NCBI GenBank assembly: GCA_963664585.2
Contig: CAXXEO010000006.1
Coordinates: forward strand, 1 to 64,000
Direction of reading: 5' to 3'
DNA from: G963664585 sp963664585
GTDB taxonomy: Bacteria; Bacillota; Clostridia; Oscillospirales; Ruminococcaceae
Length of the DNA: 64,000 nucleotides
The position numbers were made by a program, and so were the translations under genes. Shown piece after piece: positions 25,638 to 33,654 of this stretch (the first letter of the stretch is position 1; each line of letters begins with the position of its first letter). The notes beneath the pieces were generated by a model. The model was not told the DNA's origin, did no database searches, and saw only the letters and a program-made list of their open reading frames with translations.

Positions 25638-28600
25638 CTACTTGATGCCCAACTTGCCCTCAACCTCGGCCACATTGAGCTGAAGGAGCTTGGAAACGCC
25701 CTCTTCCTGCATCGTAACGCCATAGAGTACGTCCGCTTCTTCCATCGTGCCGCGACGATGGGTGATGGCGATGAACTGAGTCTTGTCTGTCATTCTTCGC
25801 ATATACTGAGCGAATTTGGTCACGTTTACATCATCCAATGCTGCCTCAATCTCGTCGATCAGGCAGAAGGGCGCAGGGTTGACCTTCATGATCGCAAAGT
25901 AAATTGCAATGGCCACAAAAGCCTGTTCACCACCGGAAAGCTCGGCGAGGTTCTTAATCAGTTTTCCCGGAGGCTGCACCATTATATCAATACCGCTCTC
26001 CAAAATATCACCCGCTTCTGAAAGGGTCAGGTTTGCTCTTCCCCCACCGAAAAGCTCAGTAAATATCAAGGAAAAGTTTTGGGCGATCAGCGTGAAGTTT
26101 TTCGAAAATATCTCCTGCATTTGAAAAGTCAACTCACCGATCATCCGCATAAGCTCAGCCTTTGAGCGTTCAACATCGGCAAGCTGCGCGCCCAAAAACT
26201 CATAGCGGGCGCTTACTTCCTTATATTCCTCAATGGCGCTTAGATTAACGCTTCCGATCGCCTTGATCTTATTGCGAAGCTCTATGAGTTGGCGGCCCGC
26301 CTTTTGTGGATCCTCCAGACGCACGGCCTGTTCAAGTGCTTGGGAAAGTGTTAGCTCATACTCGTCCCATAGCTTTGCAACCGTACTGTCGTTTTCGCTC
26401 TGTAGGGAGTTCTTTTTCTCCTCAAGACGCACCATTTCACGGTAGGCAATCTCTCTTCTCGCGGAGATCTGCTTAAGCTCGCCGCGAAGCTTGGCGGTCT
26501 GCTGCTCACAAGCTTCCCTCTCGCGGGATTTATGCATGATGGCTTCCTGAATAGAAGAACTTTCGAGAGAAAGGGTCTCTTTCTCTTTTTGCAGCGTACC
26601 GATACGCAGGGTAATCTCCTGATTTTTGGCCGTCAGTTCCTCGGTGCGCAAGGTCAGGTCAGCATTTCTTTTGTCGCCCGCAGTAAGTCTTACGCGAAGC
26701 TGCTCTTCGCCCAGAGAGAGAAGCTCTATATCTTTTTCACAAAGCATCTGCCCTGTCGTCAGCTGTGATATGAGTGCCGCGCCTTCGGTGGCTGATAACT
26801 GGGAGGCTGCGCGCTTATCCGTAAGCCCGGCGATCTCCAGCTGGACCTGGGCCATATCCTTTTCCAAAAGAATCAGAAGCTCGGCGGCATCTGTACTCGC
26901 AGCATGCATCTCATCAATACGAAGGGCAAGAAGGCGCTCTTCCTCCTTGGCGTTTGTCATAGAAGCCTCCGCCTCGGCCAGTGTATTTCGCAGTTGACGG
27001 AGCTCTGCACTGTAACGGATCTCATCTTCGCCGCCGCTTTTTTGCTGAGCCTGTGTGGCGACAATTTCAGCCTGAATGGCTGAGAGATCACGGTCTAGTT
27101 CGGCCGCCTGACGTGAAAGCTCACCGGCGTCCTTTTCGATCCCATCCGCCTGTGCGAGAAGGCGGTCAATTTCGCCCTGTCGCCCTAATATCCCTACAGA
27201 GCGCGCGGTGTATCCGCCGGTCATCGAGCCACCTGCGTTGACCATCTGCCCGTCCAGAGTGACGACCCTGAAACGGTAGCCATTATTCTTTGCCATGGAG
27301 ACGGCGTTGTCAAGATTATCGGCGATGACGATCCGACCTAAAATCCAGTCGACAACCCCCCGGTAGGCGGGGGCGCATGTGACAAGCGCGCTGGCGATGC
27401 CGAGAAAGCCTTTTTCCTTCTGAAAGCTCCCCGCTTCCATCGAGGTTCCCTTCACAGAGGTGATTGGCAAAAAGGTTGCTCGTCCCGATTTAGAAGTGGA
27501 AAGCATGTTGATGGCCCGTTTGGCCACTTCTTCGCTGTCAACCACGATGTTTTGCAGAGCTTGTCCCAAAGCGGTTTCAATAGCGGTGGAATAACGGTTA
27601 TCCGTATCGATGATTTTCGATATTGGGCCATGTATACCCTTAAGCTGGCCAGTTTCCGCCTGTTTAACGATATACTTGACACTGGAGGCAAAACCCTCCA
27701 TATTTTTATCGAGGTCTGACAGAAGTCTGGCACGCTGGCGAAGCTCGCCGGCTTTTGTCATAAGCTCGTTTTCCTTTGTTCTGATGCCTGTAAGCTTTTC
27801 TTGCCGTCCTTGGCGCTTCAGCTCGTACCCCTTGATGTAGTTTTGAAGGGTGCCTATATTTTCGGTGATTCCGCTGATCAACTCCTCGCAATCCGCAATT
27901 TCACCACGGATGCGTTCCAGGTTTTGCACCCGGATTTCGGCGTCAGCGGACAATCCACCGAGTCGGTTTTTGCTTTCGCCGATCAGCGTTGTCGAGGATG
28001 CAGCCATAAGCTTTGCCTTTTCGATTCCCTCAAAAAGTCCGCTTCGGCGCAAGCGCAGTTTGTCGAGTTCATCCATCGAGGCGTTCTGCTCGGCCTGTAC
28101 CCCATCCAAAGCGGCAGACGCTTCTTCAATTTGAATTCGGATTTTCTCGGCTTCAATCCGTTTGTCCGATATTTCCCGGCCTTTTTTTTTGAGTTCTTCC
28201 TCCATTTCGCCCCTTGACATGCATGATGAATCGATCTCCTCACGCGCTTCGGCGATGGAACGGGTATTATGCTGTATGTCATTTTGCAAAACAGCGCTTT
28301 CGGATTCAAACTGCGAAATCCTTTCACCGGCGCTTTTAAGCTCGGTGCGAAGCTCTTCAATCTTCAGTATGCACGCCTGCATGTTTTCAAAAAGTGAAGT
28401 TGTGTGGCTTTCAGCACTAGCCGTTTCGGTATCCGCCTTGTCAAGATCACTTTTAGACGCCATCAACAGGTCGTTCTGCTGACGAAGGGCAGCCGTAATG
28501 CCGGACAGAGAATGGGTCCAGACTGATATTTCAAGGGTCTTCTTCTCCTCGGCATAACCTAAAAATTCCGCGGCCTTCTTCGCTTCCCGCTGTAAAGGCT

Positions 28601-29207
28601 CTACCCTTCCCTGCAGCTCGCTTAAAATATCCTTGAGGCGAAGCATATTTTCATCGGCCATGGCCAAACGGCGCTCAGCCTCGGTTTTCCGATAACGGTA
28701 TTTGGCAATACCCGCAGCCTCTTCGAAAATTTCGCGACGCTCTTTGCCCTTGGCAGAAACAATTTCCGCAATTTTACCCTGTCCGATAATCGAATAGCCG
28801 TCGCGGCCGAGGCCGGTATCCATAAACATTTCATATATATCTTTTAAGCGCACCATGGCGCCGTTTATCCGATACTCACTGTCGCCCGAACGGTAAAGGC
28901 GCCTTGTGATTGACACGAGGTCCTCGTCAAAAGGCAGGGTGCGGGAGGTGTTGTCGATAAACAGGGTTACGCTTGCCGTTCCCTGTGATTTTCTGGACTG
29001 AGTTCCGTTAAAGATAACATCTTCCATCTTGACTCCACGAAGAGTTCGTGTGGACTGCTCGCCAAGAACCCAACGCACCGCGTCGGCGATATTACTTTTC
29101 CCACTTCCATTTGGGCCTACGACGGCGGTAATGCCATCCGTAAACTCCAGTTTTGTTCTATCGGGAAAGGATTTAAATCCCTGAATCTCAAGCGCTTTTA
29201 ATTTCAA
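25638..29207 (-). CDS. smc: Chromosome segregation protein SMC
   Basis: A structural-maintenance-of-chromosomes ATPase of 1189 aa that extrudes DNA loops with ScpAB. The N-terminal Walker A is GPNGSGKSNIADAVRW. Two long coiled coils flank a hinge (about residues 500-670, with IDTDNRYSTAIETALGQALQ and GGSMTGG). The C-terminal head has LSGGEQAFVAIAIYFAIMK and Walker B FCLIDEIEAALDD. It is the first gene of the smc-leuS series; ftsY follows about 230 bp downstream after an R2 repeat and a hairpin. Confidence 0.98.
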   Translation of the reverse strand: MKLKALEIQGFKSFPDRTKLEFTDGITAVVGPNGSGKSNIADAVRWVLGEQSTRTLRGVKMEDVIFNGTQSRKSQGTASVTLFIDNTSRTLPFDEDLVSITRRLYRSGDSEYRINGAMVRLKDIYEMFMDTGLGRDGYSIIGQGKIAEIVSAKGKERREIFEEAAGIAKYRYRKTEAERRLAMADENMLRLKDILSELQGRVEPLQREAKKAAEFLGYAEEKKTLEISVWTHSLSGITAALRQQNDLLMASKSDLDKADTETASAESHTTSLFENMQACILKIEELRTELKSAGERISQFESESAVLQNDIQHNTRSIAEAREEIDSSCMSRGEMEEELKKKGREISDKRIEAEKIRIQIEEASAALDGVQAEQNASMDELDKLRLRRSGLFEGIEKAKLMAASSTTLIGESKNRLGGLSADAEIRVQNLERIRGEIADCEELISGITENIGTLQNYIKGYELKRQGRQEKLTGIRTKENELMTKAGELRQRARLLSDLDKNMEGFASSVKYIVKQAETGQLKGIHGPISKIIDTDNRYSTAIETALGQALQNIVVDSEEVAKRAINMLSTSKSGRATFLPITSVKGTSMEAGSFQKEKGFLGIASALVTCAPAYRGVVDWILGRIVIADNLDNAVSMAKNNGYRFRVVTLDGQMVNAGGSMTGGYTARSVGILGRQGEIDRLLAQADGIEKDAGELSRQAAELDRDLSAIQAEIVATQAQQKSGGEDEIRYSAELRQLRNTLAEAEASMTNAKEEERLLALRIDEMHAASTDAAELLILLEKDMAQVQLEIAGLTDKRAASQLSATEGAALISQLTTGQMLCEKDIELLSLGEEQLRVRLTAGDKRNADLTLRTEELTAKNQEITLRIGTLQKEKETLSLESSSIQEAIMHKSREREACEQQTAKLRGELKQISARREIAYREMVRLEEKKNSLQSENDSTVAKLWDEYELTLSQALEQAVRLEDPQKAGRQLIELRNKIKAIGSVNLSAIEEYKEVSARYEFLGAQLADVERSKAELMRMIGELTFQMQEIFSKNFTLIAQNFSLIFTELFGGGRANLTLSEAGDILESGIDIMVQPPGKLIKNLAELSGGEQAFVAIAIYFAIMKVNPAPFCLIDEIEAALDDVNVTKFAQYMRRMTDKTQFIAITHRRGTMEEADVLYGVTMQEEGVSKLLQLNVAEVEGKLGIK

Positions 29208-29248
29208 GCTGACACCTCCCTTATACTAAATTCAGAACTCTTATCTTG

Positions 29249-29690
29249 TTCTCTTTCCCGCCGCAGAGGGGGAAGAGAATAAATCAAATTGACAGCAACG
29301 GATTAAGCCGGGGGACCGTTATATCTCTTAACATCCGGTTCTCTTCCCGCCGCAGAGGGGGAAGAGAATAAATCAAATTGACAGCAATGGATAAAGTCGG
29401 GGTACCGTTATATCTCTTAACATCCGGTTCTCTTTCCCGCCGCAGAGGGGGAAGAGAATAAATCAAATTGACAGCAATGGATAAAGTCGGGGTACCGTTA
29501 TATCTCTTAACATCCGGTTCTCTTTCCCGCCGCAGAGGGGGGAAGAGAATAAATCAAATTGACAGCAATGGATAAAGGTCGGGGGTACCGTTATATCTCT
29601 TAACATCCGGTTCTCTTTCCCGCCGCAGGCGGGGCAAAGAGAATAAATTAATTTGACAGCAACGGATATAGCCTGGCCACCGTTATATCC
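29249..29690 (-). repeat. About 90-bp tandem repeat array at the radical SAM gene 3' end
   Basis: Units begin at about 29249, 29339, 29428, 29518 and 29611 (periods 90, 89, 90, 93 bp), giving nearly five copies. Each unit holds a hairpin with TCTCTT...AAGAGA arms around CCCGCCGCAGAGGGG, then AATTGACAGCAA and CCGTTATATC. The unit nearest the gene is the most diverged and overlaps coding sequence. Confidence 0.92.
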
Positions 29691-30650
29691 GTCTACTATT
29701 TTAATGCGATACCCCATCTGCTGTAAAGCATTTCTGTTAACTTCCTTGTGCCCTGTCATTCTGGAACGATCAGCGGGGTTAATGTGTACCTCAATCTCTC
29801 TGGGGAAACAGCCTGACGCTTTGATTTGATCACACAGCCTTTGCAGCATGATCTTTCCCTCACAGAGCTCACGAAAGGCGGGATGATAAGGTCCTGCAAG
29901 CATCTGGCTTTCCAGTAGTTCACTGGCGTGCAACCCCACCTTGATCACGTGAATTCCGGCGTTCATAAAGCCGAGCATCAATTTTGCAGAAAGATCTGCC
30001 GCCTGATCAAGCGCCATTGGGTGATAGCATCCCTCAAGAAACAGGCGACCCAACAGGGTGCCCTCAATTACGATGGTGGGATAGATCCGTATGGTATCGG
30101 GTGCGAGGGCGATCAGCCTTTCCCCCGTATACAGATCTTTCTGTTCATCATCCTGATAAAGGCCCAGCATCATCTGCAAGCCCAAAGAGAAACCCGCTTC
30201 TTGAATCAAGGCAGAAGCCTTGACGACGTCATCCGCTGTATGTCCTCGCAAATTGGCGGTAAGTACCTCATCCACCATACTTTGCGCGCCCAGCTCCACG
30301 GACGTGACGCCGAAGGATTTGAGAATATGCAAAATTTCCTCGTCTATCGCATCGGGGCGGGTGGAAACTCTTATTCCCATAAAGCCAGAAGCGCCCACAA
30401 AGGGGGCTGTCGCTTCTAAAAGCGAAACCATATAGCCCTTTTCGATGGCGGTAAAACTCCCGCCAAAAAAGGCGATTTCCGCATTGCGGCTCTCTTCGCC
30501 CATGTGCGCAAGAGCCCCACGGCATATCTCTTCGACCTGCCGTGGGGTGACAGGCTCTCCAGAGCCCGATATGCTGTTTTGATCGCAGAAGCTGCACCGG
30601 TTGGGGCAGCCCAGATGGGGTACAAAAATCGCTATATTCCCATGTTTCAA
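29463..30650 (-). CDS. Elp3-like radical SAM protein with repeat-derived C-terminus
   Basis: The radical SAM cluster motif is GCPNRCSFCDQNS (CxxxCxxC). It is followed by FFGGSFTAIEKGYM, RVSTRPDAIDEEIL and SVELGAQSMVDEVL, typical of Elp3/YhcC-type proteins (COG1243-like). The substrate is unknown; relatives modify RNA bases. The core ends near residue 320 (IKIVDGYNGG). The remaining about 70 residues are coded by the tandem array and contain CGGKENRMLRDITVP twice, so the original stop was probably lost. It overlaps rnc by 4 bp. Confidence 0.85.
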   Translation of the reverse strand: MKHGNIAIFVPHLGCPNRCSFCDQNSISGSGEPVTPRQVEEICRGALAHMGEESRNAEIAFFGGSFTAIEKGYMVSLLEATAPFVGASGFMGIRVSTRPDAIDEEILHILKSFGVTSVELGAQSMVDEVLTANLRGHTADDVVKASALIQEAGFSLGLQMMLGLYQDDEQKDLYTGERLIALAPDTIRIYPTIVIEGTLLGRLFLEGCYHPMALDQAADLSAKLMLGFMNAGIHVIKVGLHASELLESQMLAGPYHPAFRELCEGKIMLQRLCDQIKASGCFPREIEVHINPADRSRMTGHKEVNRNALQQMGYRIKIVDGYNGGQAISVAVKLIYSLCPACGGKENRMLRDITVPPTFIHCCQFDLFSSPLCGGKENRMLRDITVPRLYPLLSI

Positions 30651-31315
30651 TTTCCCATCAGCTCCAAAGCTTCTTTGGCAGCAAGCTGTTCGGCGGTTTT
30701 CTTACTTTTTCCCGAACCGCGCCCGATGACATTGGAGTTGAGGCGAACCTCGACATCAAACCGCTTGTCATGATCGGGGCCGCTCTCACCCACCAAATAG
30801 TACTTAACCTTTTCCTCGGGGTTGTGCTGGATTATCTCCTGAAGGATGGTCTTGTAATCTTTAAAGCCCGCCACCTCGTCGTCACAAAGTCTTGATTGTA
30901 CTCTTGACAGCACGAAAACTCTCGCCGCCTCGATTCCTCCATCCAGAAAGACTGCGGCGATCAGTGCTTCAAAGGCATCCGCGAGCACCGATGGACGATT
31001 GCGCCCGCCCATCTGGCTTTCGCCCTTACCAAGAAGAAGATATTCACCCAGCGCAATTTCCATGGCGAACTCAGCCAGCGTGGCTTCACAGACCAAAGAA
31101 GCGCGGATTCTGGTCAGCTCACCCTCGGGGAGATCAAATTTTTTGTAGAGATGGTCGGATACAATCACCGAAAGAATAGAATCCCCCAGAAATTCCAACC
31201 GCTCGTTATTGCCATATTTCGATTTCATCTCGTTGGAATAGGAAGAGTGAGTCAGAGCGGTTTGCAGAATAGCCGCATTTTTGAAATGATATTCAATACG
31301 ATTTTCTATGTCCAT
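30647..31315 (-). CDS. rnc: Ribonuclease III
   Basis: It cuts double-stranded RNA in rRNA maturation and turnover. ERLEFLGDSILSVIVSDHLY is the catalytic signature with the acidic metal ligands. The second acidic cluster is LADAFEALIAAVFLDGG. The C-terminal dsRNA-binding domain spans about residues 150-220 (DYKTILQEI ... GSGKSKKTAEQLAAKEAL). The 222-aa length is normal. It lies downstream of plsX and upstream of the radical SAM gene. Confidence 0.98.
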   Translation of the reverse strand: MDIENRIEYHFKNAAILQTALTHSSYSNEMKSKYGNNERLEFLGDSILSVIVSDHLYKKFDLPEGELTRIRASLVCEATLAEFAMEIALGEYLLLGKGESQMGGRNRPSVLADAFEALIAAVFLDGGIEAARVFVLSRVQSRLCDDEVAGFKDYKTILQEIIQHNPEEKVKYYLVGESGPDHDKRFDVEVRLNSNVIGRGSGKSKKTAEQLAAKEALELMGN

Positions 31316-31325
31316 CTTTCTCCCC

Positions 31326-32345
31326 CTATTCCTCAGCGGTAGCTCCCACCGAACTTTTCAATTCGGCAATCCCCGCCTCGATTTCGGATACGATCCCTGA
31401 CTTACAGCAGTGAATCGCTTGTCGTATCGCGTTTTTAAATGCCATGTCGTTTGAACTGCCATGTGCCTTGATCACCGGTTTGGCAAGACCCAGCAGCATA
31501 GCACCACCGTGCTCGCTGTAATCCAGCTTCTTTTTAAAGCCCTTGAACTGCTTTGCCATCACGAGGGCAGCCACCTTGGTCATCGCGGAGCTTTTGAACA
31601 TGGACTTAAGTTCACCCGTGAACATTTTGGCAAGCCCTTCTGACAGCTTAAGGATCACATTGCCGGTAAAACCGTCACAGACAGCAACATCGCACTCTCC
31701 AAGGGGAATGCCCCGCGCTTCGATATTACCAATGAAGTTGACCGGAGCGGCATTCAAAAGCCGATTGGCGTCAATCTGAAGATCATTGCCCTTATTATCC
31801 TCGGTTCCGATGTTGACCACAGCCACACGGGGCGACTTGATCGACATAAGTCTTGACATGTACACCGAGCCCATGATACCAAACTGCACCAGCATCTCCG
31901 GCCGACACTCGCTGTTGGCTCCCGAGTCGATCAGCATATAATATCCGGCGCTATTGGGAATGACCGTCCCAATGGCAGGTCTTTTGATACCCTTGATTCG
32001 CTTAACAATCAGGGTGCCTCCCACCACAAGGGCGGCCGTGCTTCCGGCCGAAACAAAGGCGTCTCCTTCCCCGTCGGCAACCATTTTGAGGCCCACCGCC
32101 ATGGAGGAACCGCTATAATTTTTCATGATTTGGGTGGACTCTGCCTCGATAGGCATCACTAAGTCTGCATGGCGAATCTCTATGCCCTGCAGAGATATTT
32201 GCTGCTCGGCAGCTGTTTTTTTAATTTTCTCAGCATCTCCCACAAGAACGATTGTTTCGCCGAATTCCAACGCCGCCTGAGACGCACCTTTAATTACGGC
32301 AAGCGGAGCGTTGTCTCCTCCGAAAGCATCCACAATTATTTTCAT
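31326..32345 (-). CDS. plsX: Phosphate acyltransferase PlsX
   Basis: It converts acyl-ACP to acyl-phosphate for phospholipid synthesis. The N-terminal KIIVDAFGGDNAPLAVIKGA, GDAFVSAGSTAALVVGG, VVNIGTEDNKG and CDGFTGNVILKLSEG are diagnostic. ATG at 32345 after AGGTGTGTC is preferred over the longer frame start at 32360, giving 339 aa. Its 5' end overlaps the trmFO 3' end by 56 bp. Usual partners fabH and fabD are not adjacent here. Confidence 0.96.
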   Translation of the reverse strand: MKIIVDAFGGDNAPLAVIKGASQAALEFGETIVLVGDAEKIKKTAAEQQISLQGIEIRHADLVMPIEAESTQIMKNYSGSSMAVGLKMVADGEGDAFVSAGSTAALVVGGTLIVKRIKGIKRPAIGTVIPNSAGYYMLIDSGANSECRPEMLVQFGIMGSVYMSRLMSIKSPRVAVVNIGTEDNKGNDLQIDANRLLNAAPVNFIGNIEARGIPLGECDVAVCDGFTGNVILKLSEGLAKMFTGELKSMFKSSAMTKVAALVMAKQFKGFKKKLDYSEHGGAMLLGLAKPVIKAHGSSNDMAFKNAIRQAIHCCKSGIVSEIEAGIAELKSSVGATAEE

Positions 32346-33654
32346 TTTGACACACCTCAACTATCTTTTCATCTAGACGGGCAAGGGACCTTTCGGCGAG
32401 GGCCATATACCGCCCTGCCTTGTCCTTTATCACAGTCCCGATAGGGGGAAGCAAACCCATACTCACGCCCATGGGCTGAAAATCCTTGACCTCAGGGTTA
32501 CTGATGTAACCGATCAGCGCACCAATCATTGTCTCACAGGGAAGGATCAGACCTGGTTGTCCCGATAAACGCCTGTAAAGATTGATTCCCGCCAGTATCC
32601 CGCAGGCGGCAGACTCCATATATCCTTCAACACCGGTGATTTGACCGGCGAAATAAATCCCCCGTTCGGATTTGAGTGACAGATCGGGCTCTAAAAGCCG
32701 CGGCGAGTCAATAAAAGTATTGCGGTGCATCACGCCATAGCGGGAGAAGACGGCGTTTTCCAGGCCGGGGATCATTGAAAAAACTCTTTTTTGCTCGCCG
32801 AATTTAAGATTGGTCTGAAAGCCCACCAGACCCCATAATGTTCCGTCAGCGTTTTCACGCCTGAGCTGTACCACGGCCCACGGTCTTTTTCCCGTAGAGG
32901 GATCGCGTAGTCCTACAGGCTTCAGTGGCCCATGGCTTAAGGTATCAGGACCTCTCGCGGCCATAATCTCCACCGGCATGCAGCCCTCATACACTTTTTT
33001 ATCCTCAAGCTCAAAGTCCTTGAGAGGGGCCCTCTCAGCAGCAACAAGCTCTATGATAAAACGTTCATAGCAGTCCTTATCCATCGGACAGTTGAGGTAA
33101 TCGTCATCGCCTCGACCATACCGCGCGGCGGCGAAAACCTTGGTTAAATCGATCGAGCTGTATTCCACAATCGGGGCGGCTGCATCGAAAAAGCTGAGAT
33201 GCTCACTGCCACAAAGTTCTTTGATCCTCTCGGACAGCACCTTGGAGGTAAGCGGCCCGGTTGCAATAATCACAGGACCCTCGGGCAGCTCGGTCACCTC
33301 GCCCTGTCTCACTTTTATGTTTGGGTGAGAACGTATCTCTTCGGTAACTTTTTTCGAAAAAATCTCTCTATCCACTGCGAGTGCGCCTCCGGCAGGCACC
33401 CGGCACTCCGCAGCACATTGCATCAGGAGGGAACCGAGTCTTCGCATCTCTTCCTTTAACAGGCCAGCAGCAGAGTTAACCCTGTCGGCTTTGAGGGAGT
33501 TTGAGCAGACAAGTTCGGCGAAACCGGGCATACTGTGGGCAGGGGAATATTTTTGGGGCTTCATTTCGTAAAGCGTAACTTTAACTCCGCGGTTAGCGAG
33601 AGCCCAGGACGCTTCGCAACCGGCCAGTCCGGCGCCTATCACATTTGCCATCAT
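32290..33654 (-). CDS. trmFO: Methylenetetrahydrofolate-tRNA-(uracil-54-C5)-methyltransferase
   Basis: A folate/FAD-dependent enzyme forming T54 in tRNA. The N-terminal FAD site is VIGAGLAGCEASWALANRGV. FAELVCSNSLKADRVN and AGQITGVEGYMESAACGILA are family signatures. At 454 aa it is about 15-20 residues longer than typical, and the extra C-terminal residues (NNCGCFRRRQRSACRN) are read through the plsX start region in another frame. It overlaps topA by 4 bp. Confidence 0.96.
   Translation of the reverse strand: MMANVIGAGLAGCEASWALANRGVKVTLYEMKPQKYSPAHSMPGFAELVCSNSLKADRVNSAAGLLKEEMRRLGSLLMQCAAECRVPAGGALAVDREIFSKKVTEEIRSHPNIKVRQGEVTELPEGPVIIATGPLTSKVLSERIKELCGSEHLSFFDAAAPIVEYSSIDLTKVFAAARYGRGDDDYLNCPMDKDCYERFIIELVAAERAPLKDFELEDKKVYEGCMPVEIMAARGPDTLSHGPLKPVGLRDPSTGKRPWAVVQLRRENADGTLWGLVGFQTNLKFGEQKRVFSMIPGLENAVFSRYGVMHRNTFIDSPRLLEPDLSLKSERGIYFAGQITGVEGYMESAACGILAGINLYRRLSGQPGLILPCETMIGALIGYISNPEVKDFQPMGVSMGLLPPIGTVIKDKAGRYMALAERSLARLDEKIVEVCQNENNCGCFRRRQRSACRN

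Noticed and set aside
29249..29690. CRISPR array
   Set aside because: Units are contiguous ~90-bp tandem copies without unique spacers, and no cas genes are nearby.
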